A stretch of 64,000 nucleotides of DNA from Scalesia atractyloides (GCA_947069175.1 CAMTDV010000013.1:31447725-31511724); one strand, 5' to 3'. Numbered from the stretch's first letter, positions 21,844 through 33,978 are shown. Notes: generated by a model from the letters alone, not told the origin. Translations and numbers: made by a program.

Positions 21844-23900
21844 ATAGCAAGCAAAACCTACATTTTAAAATAGTCCTAGTTCAACATGCGTAACACAAAA
21901 CCCCTTATAAACTATTCAAGGGAAGAAAACCATCATCAGGACACAAAGTTTTTGGTTGCAAGTGCTATATACTTAATACCAATGATAACTTTACCAAATC
22001 TGATCCCAAAGCCTATGATGTGTATTTTAAGGATATTCCCTTACTAGCAAAGCCTATATGGTATAACACAAAGCCATAATGGTTGTGAAAGAATCCCTCA
22101 ATGATGTGTTTGGTAAAAATCCACCTATATTAAAGTCACTGGATGATGATATTTGTGAAGAAGAAGAAGCAATATAAATCATTAAAAGTCAAAAGCTCAA
22201 GGAATTCGATCCATTAGATACATCTCATCCCATAGAGGAAGATTAAACTTTGAAAATTAAAGAAGCTAGATGCCATTCCATTAAATAAGTTATATGTAAC
22301 CGAAACAAAATAACCATTGGATCCCAAGCTCGACACACTAGTACCTTTATTGCTTTTATATATGTCCTTGAACCTAGAAATGTCAAGAAATCCCTTAAGG
22401 ATGATAATTGGATTATGGTTATGTAAGTAAAGCTTAATCTATTAACTAGAAATCAAGTATGGAAATTAGATTCCCATCCTAGTGGTCATACCATTCTATA
22501 CACCAAACCGGCTTTAGATTCAAGATGGATGAATATAGTCTTGTGACAAGAAACAAAGCTAGGTTAGCAGCCCAATGATTTGATCAAGGCATTATTATGA
22601 TGAAACTTTTGTTCCTGTTGCTAGATTTATATCCATAAGGATTTTACTTGCTTTTGCTTGTGATAAAGATTTTAAACTTTATCAAATGGATGTTGAAAGA
22701 TCTTTTCTAAACGGAATTGTCAATGAAAAAGTTTACGTTTTACAACCGCCCGGACTTGAAGATACTATTAAACCTCGACATGTTTATTAAGTGCATAAGG
22801 AATTATATGGACTTAAACAATCTCCTAGAGCTTGACATGAACGATTGAAGACATTATTAATTAAAAGTAGCTAAAATAAGGATATATTATATAATAATTT
22901 GTTTATTAAGAATAGAGGAAATGAAATAATAGTTGTGCAAATATCTGTGCTGATGATATTTATTTCGATCTACTTTCATGTATTATATGATTGAATTTTC
23001 CAACAAAATGAATGATAAATTTGAAATGAATATGATGGGTGAATTTATATTCTTTTTTTGTTTAGAAATTAAGCAATAAGATGATGGAACTTTTATTAAT
23101 AAATCTAAGTACTTACATATCTTGAAAAAGTACGATTTTGAGAATGTTAAACATATGGACACAATCATGGCCATTACTACTACCTTGGTAAAAGATGAGC
23201 AAGGTGAATCTTTTAATAGTGCTAAATATGGAGGCAAGATTGGGATCATACTTTTTCTATTAACAAGTCGCCTCGATATTATGCATAGTGTTTGCTATGG
23301 TGCAAGATTTTAGGAAAATCCTAAGAAGTCAAATTATGAAGTAGTAAAGTGAATCTTTTGATACATTAAAGGAACCATAAACATTGGATTATGATATCAA
23401 AGAAAGAAGGTGTTGATATGATGTTTTTTTTGCTGATTCAGATCTTAGTAGATACATAATTGATTAAAAAAGTACAAGTGGTGTGTGAGCCTTCACAGGT
23501 TCAGCACTCACATCTTAGTTTTCAAAGAAACAAGCATTCGTTGCACTATCCATAACTTAAGCAGAATAAGTGGCCGCCAATAGAGAGCTTGTGCACAAGC
23601 ATTGCGGATGTAACAAACACTCATTGGCTAAGAAATAAGTGCCTCTAACATTGCTATATATTGTGATGACAAAAGTTTGATTAATCTCAGAATAAAATCT
23701 TGTCTTACATTCTAGAACTAGAAATATAGATTTTAGACATCATTTTCCTATAGATAATGTTCAAAACGTTAACATTTAATTCGTTAAAGTAGTTTTCGGA
23801 TGAAAATATATTGGATGTATTTACTAAACATTGAAACGTGAATCATTTAACACAATGAAAATGCGTCTTGGCATGTTAAAACATGATCCATATGCCTAGA
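21844..23900 (+). pseudogene. pol: C1 (right half): RT and RNase H of the old SIRE-like copia, decayed
   Basis: This continues the element cut at 13443. From about 22420 the plus strand shows RT text with stops: LNLLTRNQVWKLDSHPSGH, then ISIRILLAFACDKDFKLYQM, DVERSFLNGIVNEKVYV, and ELYGLKQSPRA. The YVDD active site region near 22940 is degraded. At 23122-23313 comes LKKYDFENVKHMDT-like text with LLTSRLDIMHSVCYGARF, and RNase H remnants follow (FADSDLSRYI, STSGV, FSKKQAFVALSI) to about 23880. The order and wording fit SIRE/Maximus. No frame is longer than about 60 codons. Confidence 0.75.
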
Positions 23901-25479
23901 TGTCTTAAATAACCGACCACTCATGTCAAACACTATGAAATTTATATCTGGTGATCGAGGGATTGACCTTGGTGCCAAATATCCGCAGTCGGTGGATCGA
24001 CCATAGTTAGTTAGTTCGTGTTAAAACATCATAAACATGTCCCGTAGTTAATATATCATCCCCAGGGTTAATCATCGATGAGGCAGAATCCAAATTCTAA
24101 ATTTGTTTAAGCTTTTTAAACATTTCATATCCTCCTTGACTTACCAACTCTTATGTTATAACAACCTAATCCTTTTTTCATGCTTTATGTTTGTTTAGGA
24201 ATCAATACTCTTTACCTCCATCATCTTTATGCCAAATGTGAAGCATCCCCTTTTACGAGATTTACCATTTATCCATTGAAAATACACCCACCAAAAACAT
24301 CTCTTATCCTATTATTATTTAATCCCTTGAAAGCTTTTAAAATTTAAGCTTTACTTGAAGCTCCTTTTTCTTTCAAATATTTTCAAGCTTTAAAATATGC
24401 ATTATGTCTCACTTGCACAAGAAAATGTCCACAAAGAATGCACTTTCTATTCCTTACACTCTTGATTCTCAAAATATAGCATCAAACATAAGTCTTGTGG
24501 CTGGAAAAAAAAATTGAAGGAAGAATAGTGGAATACGATGCTTAAGTGATAATGAAGTGTATAGAATAATAAAAAAAAATCTAGTAGATTTCATCAAGTG
24601 TATCCTAGGTACTTAAAATAATTTTATGTTGGATTTAAATTTGATAAAGGTACTTCATCTATGACCATGTACAACTAGTCATGGTATTGGCCACTCCAAA
24701 GTTTATGTGAAGTCCTTCACATTCCCAATAACGGTCGTAAGGTATTTAACATTTCTCTTGACCTCGGTGATATTCATCCATTCCAAGGAATTCAATTTTG
24801 TCATCCTTTTGTGAGCTATGACATGACTCACCTATGTTACAATGATTTTCTTCTTAAATGTATTGTGTGGCACAAAATCTTTGCTCGTAATCTTTTCATG
24901 AAAAGAGTTAATAAAAACAAAATTTAGGTTTTGAAGCCTATGATCTCTTTTGTCGGAAAACCTTGCAATCTATGGTACATTGTAAACCCTTACCTTTTGG
25001 CAGATTGATGTCTCGAGTATTTGCAAACTTGAGCCTACCACTTGCCTTCTTCTTTAGGTCAATCAATAAACCATTGAATATTCACACAATCTTTCTTAAG
25101 CTTAAGAATGGTGCTTTATATATTCCTCCCGTTTTCATCTTCAAATGAATCCTGCTATTTTCACCCTAATATTAATTTTTCAAATGCATCTCATGTGTAT
25201 GTTGTTGAAAGAGAAAGTAATACCCATAACAACAGTCAAGTTCCCATTCACAATATTGCCCTTTTTTTAGAAGAAGTCAAAGAAAAGAGGCTCTTCTTAG
25301 GAAGTTATTTGCCTATCTTAAGAAAGCATTCCCATTCTGGTGCCATGTTTTCTGATTATTTTTATAAATAAGAAATGGCTTAGATATGTGATGTGGTTGG
25401 TTTGAATATTCATCGTATTATTAACATGTTCATCCTTACGGTTTACAAAAGTCTCACAAGTCATAAGTTTTGAAATTAT
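23901..25479 (+). other. C1 3' internal region, no recognisable gene
   Basis: SIRE-type copia elements can carry an extra env-like gene between RNase H and the 3' LTR, and this ~1.6 kb gap is the right place and size. I looked for a membrane-segment frame and found only short frames without clear homology. It is either a decayed extra gene or noncoding. Confidence 0.5.
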
Positions 25480-25492
25480 AAAAAGGGGAGAT
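25480..25492 (+). promoter_or_regulatory. Polypurine tract of C1
   Basis: AAAAAGGGGAGAT directly before TGTTGAGAAAAC at 25493. Confidence 0.8.
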
Positions 25493-26912
25493 TGTTGAGA
25501 AAACAAGGTTTAATGAAAAGTTACGGATTGACTAAGACCTAATAATTCCTTGTTTTGATAATGTTAGAAATTCATAACTTGTGTTATTAATTGTTGATTA
25601 AGGATGTGCATATACCATATACATGTCATTTAACACTTAATAACTTACTAAGCACACAAATCACTATATACAAGAATCACTAAGTACAAGGATCAAAGAA
25701 TACAATGTGATTATTGAGGTCTGCAAAGTTCTAAATGCGGAAAATCAAGTACAACATACACGGATCAAAGCTTAAACATCATGTGATAAGATTGGGTTTA
25801 GAGATATAATTAGACAAAGTATAATAACAATATAATCAAATAAGGTTTCTCTAATTACTTTAAGCAAAGACAAAGTTCCAAAAGAATTGATTTAGTTAGA
25901 AACTAACTAAAGGGACTTTGAAATTAAAAACTAAAAGATTCTATTTGAGCTCTTTCCAATTGTGGTATGTAATCATGGTGACAGGTAAAGTCTTACCACA
26001 AATGGAAAGAAATCACACACACCGTACCAAACCATAACTATCCCCTAAAATGGAGGTCAAACTATTGCTTTGGAAACTTGAAAATCATAGCTATGGGTGT
26101 GAAAAAAGTTGTCGAATGCGAGATATAATCATTACATAACATTCAAGATTTTAAAAGCAAGAAAAGACAAACCCAAGAGACCCACAGTCATTACATTGAC
26201 CATGGGATCGACCATGAATAGGCCAGATTTGTTTTCTAAACTCCCTTGTGTTTTGACTATAAATATAAGGATTCCTCAATCTTCTCCACTTACCCCTTCA
26301 ATATACACATCTAATTAATATCTCTCTAGTTCTATCAATATTTGCACGTCTAATCAAGGAGAGATAGAAGATCAAAGATCAAGAGAGAAAAAAAAGTTGT
26401 GTCTTCAACCAATACGTTCATATTCATGTACTTGTGAGCTTATCACTTGCTTTATAAAAATGATACATTTGTGAAGAGGAACCACTATAGTTAGTGGGTT
26501 GATATAGGTAATCATTACCTCTTGAGATTAGTGAAATGTAGAAAATGATCAATGCCTTGATATTAGTTAAACAATGAAGGTAATCACTAATTTGATACTA
26601 ATTACTTTTATATTAGTGACACATTGTTAGGTGATCACTACCTTACTTAATGAAAACTTGTGCCGATGGTCTCTCTTTTTAAGAGAAACATTTAGTAGAG
26701 AAACTCTAGATTGGAAAAATTTAATATCCACTTGTACATCTATAAATTGTTTTTTTTTTCTAACCCTTAACTCTTCACCATTTTTACAAGTAGTAACTAT
26801 TAGGTTTCAAATAAGTTTAATCCATTCAAAGTTAGTGTTTAATCAATAAAAAACGTTAAGAAAACATATTCACCCCTTTCTTTATCTAGTTTTCTAAATT
26901 TATATATCTACA
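25493..26912 (+). repeat. 3' LTR of C1 (about 1.4 kb)
   Basis: Starts TGTTGAGAAAAC after a polypurine tract. A TATA box is at 26258-26265. Near the end is the string ATTCACCCC, commonly seen close to SIRE LTR ends. I place the end at ...ATATCTACA (26912); there is no second copy in the window to prove it. Confidence 0.6.
26258..26265 (+). promoter_or_regulatory. TATA box of the C1 3' LTR
   Basis: TATAAATA, about 765 bases into the LTR, in a CTATAAATATAAGG context. It supports the plus orientation. Confidence 0.55.
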
Positions 26913-27509
26913 AAGTAAATTTTAAATTCAACATGTAAATTTAGTGACCACATTTTGACAATGTTGTTTCATAGAAAAAGATCTCTTAAAGAATATTAAC
27001 AGATTATTTAAGCTACTAGAATACAAAAGTTGTAAGAGTTGAGTGATATCACCACATAAACATAAGGATTTATGGTGGTCCTTGTAAGTGTTAACAAACT
27101 CACATTACATCTAATCATTGGACTTCCATCGACATTTGTTTTTAGAATTCTCTCTTTAAATCGTTAGAGATCACTGTTATACAATATTTTCTCTTCAATA
27201 GGGTAGAGATTAACACAATTACTATATAATAAGGTAGAGATCACCTTGATTTCTCCTTTGTTATAAAGTGAAAAAGATCACCACTTAACTTCTCAATTTT
27301 GAAGAAAGTAGTCTAGTAGTAATCTCCTTCACTCTTCTAGATATAACCATTTAACTATAAATATATGCCAAATTTTATGATTGATACCATAACTTTCTAG
27401 TGCATTCGTGGACGTAGCATGATCACATCTTTGAACTAACCACCAAAATATATGGCTTTGGTTCTTTTTTATAGTTTATTATGTGATGTGTCTTGATCAT
27501 GTACGTTTG
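26913..27509. other. Unassigned DNA between C1 and H
   Basis: About 600 AT-rich bases. GTTAGAGATCAC, GGTAGAGATTA and GGTAGAGATCAC recur between about 27160 and 27245. TTCGTGGACGTAGC near 27405 resembles a string common in copia LTRs. It could be an LTR remnant of another copia element or the original host DNA. No gene seen. Confidence 0.4.
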
Positions 27510-28238
27510 TGTCACACTCCGAGTTTCCAACCAAATCTCGGTGGGCCCGAGTAGGGAATATCGTGACGTAAGTTGATATCATCATAGTCAATTGACACAA
27601 CACATAAGAAGTCTTGAAGTTTAAAATACTATTACAAACCAAAATGTCCAAAGTTCGAAAATAATATACAAACAGTTTGTAACTAAAGATCCACAGGCGG
27701 ATCGTAAAATATACAAAAGATTCATAACAGACTTTAGGCTAATCTAAGGATTTACAAGATCCTCTTATATCACTACCAAGAAGCTTCCAGCCTATTTCGT
27801 ATTGTACCTGCAACTTTAGTCTTTTAAAAATACGTTAGCTTTCGCTGGTAAATACAATTAACAGACTCGTTTTGAAAACATTTCAAAAATTGATTTAAGT
27901 GCATAGGGCACATAAAAATCTTTTATAACTTGGGAAAGCTAAGCTTTTAACCTTGTATACAGATTCACATGTTTATTAATACATATGGGGCCCAGTATAG
28001 AAACCAAGACATGATTAACTGACACGCCACTTATAAACCCACGAAGGAGTTATCCCTAACTTGTGGGTAAAAAATATATTTTAGCATTCGCATCTGTCAG
28101 GTGTATGCATACACTCTCGTGCTTTGGTCGTGGCCATTAGTAACTTAAATGAGCCGAGGATATCCAGGACAAGATTGTTAACCCCAATGTTAGTTATTAA
28201 ACAAAACTGATCAAAACGGAATATGCAGATTTAATAGC
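27510..28238 (-). repeat. H LTR fragment (3' end portion of the 3' LTR)
   Basis: It is the reverse complement of the last third of the E3 LTR (compare the GATATCCTCGGCTCATT region near 32316 with 28153-28169). It is joined at 28236-28242 to RT sequence through a short shared stretch (AGCC/GCCCCTT). Confidence 0.8.
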
Positions 28239-28575
28239 CCCTTAGAGTTGATCGAACAAGTCATCGATCCTAGGCAGAGGATAACGATTTTTGTCGTTAT
28301 CTTGTTTACTTCGTGGTAATCAATGCACATTCGCATTGAACCGTCCTTTTTCTTAACGAAAAGGATAGGAGCTCCCAAGGTGAGGAACTAGGCTGAATGA
28401 AGCCCTTCTCTAAAAGTTAATCTAATTGTATTCTCAATTCCTTCATTTCTGTCGGTAATAGAGGATACGGAGCTCTTGCAACAGGTGCCGATCCTGGTAG
28501 GATGTCAATCCTAAATTCTACTTACCTATCTGGAGGTATACCCAGTAATTCTTCAGGGAAAACATCATGATATTC
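28239..28575 (-). pseudogene. pol: H reverse transcriptase, N-terminal fragment
   Basis: The minus strand reads the RT start (FRIDILPG-like text, KEGFIQP-like and KKKDGSMRMCID-like blocks, then a region ending LFDQL) with frameshifts. The catalytic half is deleted; the sequence runs directly into LTR DNA at 28238. Confidence 0.75.
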
Positions 28576-29111
28576 TTAGATGACTGAAAGGTCTTCAATC
28601 TTTGGCTTTAGCTCGTTAATAGTTACTTGTGCCATGTAAATGACACAACCTTTCCCTAGACACTTGGATGCCTTAAATAATGACACTTTGTCTGGCAACC
28701 CATATTGCGAATCTCCAAGAATGGTGGGTATTTCACCAAATGGGGTTTTAACTTCGATGCGTTTCTTATCACGGGCAATGCGGGCTTGGTTATGAGATAA
28801 CCAATCCATGCCTAAGACTATATCGAACCCCATCAATTTCATTGGAAGAAGGGAGATAGAAATAAATGATTCTTAATGGATATAAAACATCCATCAAGAA
28901 TGGAAGTTGTTGTTTCTATGATTCCGTCAGCAAGTTCTACCTCATAAGTTATGTCTAGTGTTCTTTTGGGTAAGTTTAATAGTTTGCTAAACTTGTGATC
29001 TACAAAGGACTTATCCACACCTGAATCAAAAAGAACTCTAGCATAGACGTCATTGATGAGGAATGTACCTGTTATGACGGTTTTTTCATTAACAGCCTCC
29101 CTAGCATTCAT
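28576..29111 (-). pseudogene. pol: H aspartic protease region
   Basis: Two overlapping minus-strand frames, 28839-29111 and 28576-28842, together span the protease. VLFDSGVDKSF has the catalytic Asp-Ser-Gly, and FDIVLGMDWLSHNQAR is the conserved later block. A frameshift of a few bases lies at about 28845. The relative in E3 (35941-36396) is close in sequence, showing that both belong to one family. Confidence 0.82.
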
Positions 29112-29515
29112 CTGAAAGGCATGTGCATTTCCTTTCTTAGCCTCTCCAGGCTTTGCATTGTTACTCTTAGGATTCTTAGGGCAGTAGTCTTAATATGCCT
29201 TTTTTCATTACAGCCGTAGCAGACGGCATTCCTAAGATCCTTGCATTCTAGGTCTTATGCCCCTTTCTCTTGCAGATACCACAGGGTTTAGCCTGTGGTT
29301 CAGAATTGCACTGTCCCTAGTGCCTGTGGTTACAAGTTTTATGTGTCAGCTTCTCGCCCGACCTATCTTAGTTCCTTCTGAATCCGAATCTCCCCTTATT
29401 CTTCTTTTTTGATCTATAGGAGTTATCATCCTCTCTCTTCCTCTTCCCGCCAGTGTCAGTCTTGACTGACTTTTGTCTCACCAAATCTAAGGTGAGAGAG
29501 AGAGATAGGTCAACA
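29112..29515 (-). pseudogene. gag: H gag, 3' part (interrupted by E3)
   Basis: The minus-strand frame at 29368-29515 reads VDLSLSLTLDLVRQKSVKTD and a Lys/Arg-rich stretch (KRKREDDN, KKKNKGR). Zinc-knuckle text follows in broken frames down to about 29130 (AVCYGCNEK-like). The gag frame resumes across the E3 insertion at 42661, where NYRSVV joins VDLSLSL at the target duplication. Confidence 0.8.
29511..29515 (+). repeat. Target-site duplication of E3, left copy (CAACA)
   Basis: CAACA directly before the E3 5' LTR; identical to 42661-42665 directly after the 3' LTR. Confidence 0.9.
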
Positions 29516-29606
29516 TGTAACACCTTGTAAAATCGTGTCCAATAGTATAGTGACATGTGTTGTATTTTAAATATAAGTCTATTAAAGACTAATAAGGACT
29601 AAAGGC

Positions 29607-29829
29607 GTCAACATGCTCAAACTGAGCCTCTGAGTGACGATTCGATGTCAACATGCATAAATAACAACCCTGAGTGACTGATATGTCAACATGCTTGAAT
29701 CATTAGCCTCTGAGTGACTGATATGTCAACATGCTAAAAACTTGGCCTCTGAGTGACTGATATGTCAACATGCCCAGCCTCTGAGTGACATCGGAATTAA
29801 CATGCTTATAATAAGCATCTGAGTGATCC
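29607..29829 (+). repeat. Array of TCAACATGC...CCTCTGAGTGAC units in the E3 5' LTR
   Basis: Six to seven units of about 30-45 bases pair TGTCAACATGC with GCCTCTGAGTGAC, often followed by TGATA. One more copy lies near 29927. The same array is in the 3' LTR at 39412-39636. It lies upstream of the TATA box, in U3. Confidence 0.85.
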
Positions 29830-30127
29830 TTTACCAAGTCCTAACTCTCATACGTGCCAATTGTTGGACTAGAGGGTTCAATTTTGTAAATATGTGAAAG
29901 TTGGATAATGGAGGGATTAAAAGTGTCAACATGTTAATTTATACCTCTGAATGACCTTTTAACGAACCGAGAGCTCGACAATGTCCGGGCATAATCACGG
30001 GTATGCCAAGTATTGGCTACGGAGGGCTAAAAGTGCTAAAAAGGTGTTTTAGAAGGTTTTTAGAAGCTTTATTAAGTTCAGGGGTTAACGTGTCAAAATT
30101 TGAAACTGGCCGAAAGGCGGTGGCGGG

Positions 30128-30158
30128 CCGCGAGAGATCAGACATGGGTCTCTCGCGG
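30128..30158 (+). repeat. GC-rich hairpin in the E3 LTR U3
   Basis: CCGCGAGAGA pairs perfectly with TCTCTCGCGG across 11 bases. In the 3' LTR (39934-39964) the stem is 12 bp with a 7-base loop. It stands out in AT-rich DNA, about 170 bases upstream of the TATA box. Confidence 0.75.
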
Positions 30159-30330
30159 GGCGCGAGAAGGGCTCTGTTGCAGAAAGTTTTCTTGGCTTCC
30201 AAACAAAAATGCCAAAAACTATTAAATCGAAACTATGGCTTCCCAAACTGCTATGCCATATTTTGGGACACTTGTAAGCTTCCTCTTACACCCCTAAACA
30301 CGTGGCATCACCTCCTTTGAGTTCTTCAAC

Positions 30331-30338
30331 TATAAATA
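30331..30338 (+). promoter_or_regulatory. TATA box of the E3 5' LTR
   Basis: TATAAATA in CAACTATAAATAGG. The 3' LTR has TATAAATG at 40137-40144. It is about 815 bases into the LTR. Confidence 0.65.
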
Positions 30339-32945
30339 GGTGCTTAAGTTCAACAATTTCAACTTCCACCTTTCTTATTCATACACTCTTCTCCCTCCTC
30401 TAGAAGTTCCTAGCTGAAAGGAGCATCCAATCTAGTTCTCTTGCATTCTAGGAACCTCTTGTAAGCGTTCCTTGCTCTTGCATTTTCGTTTATAGGCTTT
30501 TATAGCCAAAAGTCAAGCGTTTTACTGAAAAGCTTTGACTTTCGGTTAAGACCATTATGGTCCAGCCATTGTTCTAAACAAACATGGCAAAGTGATCGTA
30601 ATAAGGTAGGTGTTAATCCATATAAAGGGCACCCCCTGAAGATCACGTTTGCTAGACCAAATGACGGGTCAAAGTTAAGTTATTAAAAAGTCAAACATGT
30701 CATTTTTCAGAAAAATCATAAATTGATCTTATATATGTTATGAAACCTGTTTTGACACTTAAACAAGTTGGTAATAAGTATTAGAACACGTAAGAACATG
30801 TTCGGCTCGTCAATTTCAGTTCTAGGGTCGGTTCGCAACCGAAAGTCGCAAAGTTTAACTTCTGCTTTGACTTTCGATTCTGACCGGATTTAGAATAGTT
30901 ACCTACTTATTTAAAGTTGCATTATGATCATAATATAATGTAGGATAACCCTATGAGGTTATATTACATGATCATAATCAGAATCTAAGTTTATGCACAA
31001 GTTCCATTATTATGCCATCTTTGACCAAAATGTCATAAAACAAGGTTTTCAATGATAATGAACTTGAAAATGAGCTTACTACTGATGTAATATTATAATT
31101 AGGATTATTTGGGATGTTAAACGAAGTTATAAACTGAGTTTTCAAGCAGGTCCTTAAACTATGTCGATAAATGACGATTTTAGCCCCTGTGGCTCATAAA
31201 ATGGTTTTAAGCAAATATTTTCAAGGTAAATAATTTATCTACTAATATGTTATATTAAATAACATATTTAAAATATTTTAATCTGACCTTAACATTAGTT
31301 TTCGTATACATCGCATAAAGACATCATTTTACGACATAAGCGCCGTTTCGGCGCATAGTATGGTCTTAAACCATATTATTGACCAAGACTTGATACCTAC
31401 TGATTTTAAAACTTACTTTAAACATATTTACAGTAGGTACATGTTATAAACTCAGAATCCTAAATAATTTATAAACTATGTGTAAAATGACCAAAATGCC
31501 CATTCGGTGCATAGTTTGGTCATAAAAGATAAAACACACACATAACTGGTATCCTACTGATATTATATCATAAATAAACTATTTTTCCAGAATGCTTAAG
31601 ATTATAAACTTAAAATATGTTCAAGTTCCTTTTATACGGTATATAATTACTGAAATGCCCTTATGAGGCATAGTTTCGTTTTAAAACCTTAAAGGGAATA
31701 TAAGTTGATATCCTACTAATATTTTAACTTATTTAAAATATGATGGCATATAGAACTTGTCCATGACTTATCCAGTTACCCGATATCGCTGATATGCGTA
31801 CGGTTAAGTATATGTAACTAGTTTACGAAAATTAACCGAAACGGGTTTAACCTTGTCATTTAAATCTCAAAATCCAGAATGTTTATAGTTTATTCATATT
31901 ACACAAGTCAACGTACTTGTTGGGATTAAAGTACATTCTATCCACTTATCGTTTAATCTAGCATTGTACGTTTTGACCAAGTACGCTAGTCGGTCTAAGT
32001 CTATGACTTAAATAAAGACCGTTAGTATTTAATTGGTTAGTTTATGCCTTAATCCAGACTAGAGACTTGCCGGTAAATGCTATCTGCACTTAGTACATTT
32101 GTGTATGGCTGAGTTATTAAAATTAAAAAGACTAGCTCAGGTAAATACACTCGACTTATTTCCCCTATACGGGCTTGGGCTACGGTAAATTATTACCGCT
32201 TGGTCGGAAATGGGATCAATCAAATGCCGGATTGTGGCTAGTAAATCCGCATATTCTGTTTTAATCAATTTTGTTTGATAACTTAAACATCGGGGGTTAA
32301 CTACCGTGTCCTGGATATCCTCGGCTCATTACAATAGAAATGGCCACGACCTTAGCTCGGGTGTAGGCATACACCCGATAGACGCTCAATTATGCATTCC
32401 CACGAGGTTGGGAGGAATTGACTCCTTCGTGAGTCCAAAGTGGTGTGTACGTTAATCATGTCTCGGTCTCCGTACCGGGCCCTATATGTATGGACAAACA
32501 TGTAAATCTGTTAACAAGGTTGGACGGTCAACTTTCCCAAGTTATAAAAAAGATTTTGTGCTAATACGCACTTCAAATATTTTGAAATGTTTTCAAAATG
32601 AGTCAATTGGGTGTATTTACCAGCGAAAGCTGACGTATTTTCAAAGACTGAGCTTGCAGGTACAAGACGAAAATAGGCTGGAAGTGCTCGGTAGTGGTAG
32701 AGGAACTTGCAAATCCTAGATCAGCCCAAAGTTTGTTTTTTATTCTTTCCTTGTATAATTTATGATACGCCTGTGAATCTTCTATTACGAGCCTGTATAT
32801 TATTTTATATTTTGAACATTTGGTTTGTAATAGTAATTTTACTCCAAGACTTCCGCTGTGCCATGTTTAATTGACTATGATGTTATTAACTGACGTCACG
32901 ATACTCCCCACCCGGGCCCACAGGCGTATGGATTTGCGTATGGAT

Positions 32946-33481
32946 TTAGGAGGAAGCGTGGAGCACGTATAGCAGTACGTGCAGGACAAAGGTCGGGATC
33001 GCTGCCACCTTTGCCCAATTCCTACCCCACAATTCAAGAGGACCCACAAATGGGTGGACCCTCTAATGTTTCACCTGTGGTGGAACCAAAACCAATACCA
33101 ACACCTACAGCTCAACCACCACCATCGGGTTATAATAACCCAATACCCACATATCCAGACACGTCTGGGCATGATCCTTTTAACCCATCAATACCAGTAG
33201 ACTATCAAGCATGGTCGCAAGACCCCTACATGCAGGCGGTTATGCACAATGCACTTTACCCGTCCCCTTTCCCACCCACTTATCCATCGACTGGATATCC
33301 AACTAATGGGTACCAGTATCCGGTTATGCCACAACCACAACCTCCTCCACCACTTGAGGCCATCAATGAGGCCTTGGAACGAATGAAAGACATGCAGCAG
33401 CAAGTGGAGAAAACGGAGAAGAAGACAAACAAGTTCTTCAAGAAACTCTCCAAGTTGGTCAAAGGAAGGAAGGACGAGTGA
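32946..33481 (+). pseudogene. E3 ORF0: pre-gag Pro-rich frame, 5' end deleted
   Basis: The frame is open from the LTR junction and reads RKRGARIAVRAGQRSG before the first clear block; no genuine start is left, since the 5' part was deleted with the LTR end and primer site. The product is rich in Pro, Tyr, Gln and Asn (VVEPKPIPTPTAQPPP, YPSPFPPTYPSTGYP, PQPQPPPP). It ends in a charged heptad-like segment (LEAINEALERMKDMQQQVEK) and a basic tail (KKLSKLVKGRKDE). The Pro-rich-then-coiled-coil layout and position before gag match ORF0 of E1; the LERM segment also resembles E4 and E5. Function unknown. Confidence 0.6.
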
Positions 33482-33978
33482 GTCTCTTCTAATTGTATGT
33501 ATTCCCTGGGAGGACATTGTTATTTCTTTAGTCCCTGCGTGGACATTTTTACTTCTTTAAAGTCCTTGCATGGACAGTTTATTTCATTTTCTAGTATTGT
33601 AATTTCTATTTGAAATTTAATGAAGTACTTTTGGAATTATGTATATGTATTCATCCTCTTCAAACGAGCGTCTCGATTTTACTCGAAATTTATGCTCTGC
33701 TATATAATTCCAAAAGACCTTAATAGATTTGATTATGCCAAGTGGCATAGACCACATATTGGCTAAGAAATGATAGTTAAGTACGAAGGGGTCTTCTATC
33801 AGGATAGTTAAGGGAAGTTATCCTTCTACCAGAGGTGGGGACTAGGTCCAAACCTCCAAGGTCGTTAAGGTCGAAGGTGACCGGGACCATTAATCGATCA
33901 TTAAGGTATGTTAAGATTAAGAAATGTTCATACTCCTAGTAGTGTGACTTGAGGAACCACACTAGCCATCAAAGGGAC

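Larger units (their letters stand above)
27510..29515 (-). mobile_element. H (main part): decayed gypsy element, minus strand, same family as E3
   Basis: On the minus strand this holds the end of gag, protease, the start of RT, and then jumps straight into the last ~730 bases of an LTR (28238 down to 27510, outer end TGTCACACTCC on the plus strand). The RT remainder, RNase H, integrase and the first part of the 3' LTR are missing. At 29515 the gag frame is interrupted by E3 and resumes at 42661-42778. CAACA at 29511-29515 is repeated at 42661-42665. Confidence 0.85.
29516..32945 (+). repeat. 5' LTR of E3 (3' end deleted)
   Basis: Starts TGTAACACC. It matches 39322-42660 over nearly its whole length, roughly 96% by eye outside indels. 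The other copy lacks about 65 bases near 41690. The match stops at GGATTTG near 32935. The expected LTR end (GGGGTGTGACA) and the primer site are absent, and ORF0 sequence follows. Confidence 0.87.

Noticed and set aside
23901..25479. Possible env-like gene of the SIRE-like copia C1
   Set aside because: Right position and size, but no frame with convincing membrane segments or homology.
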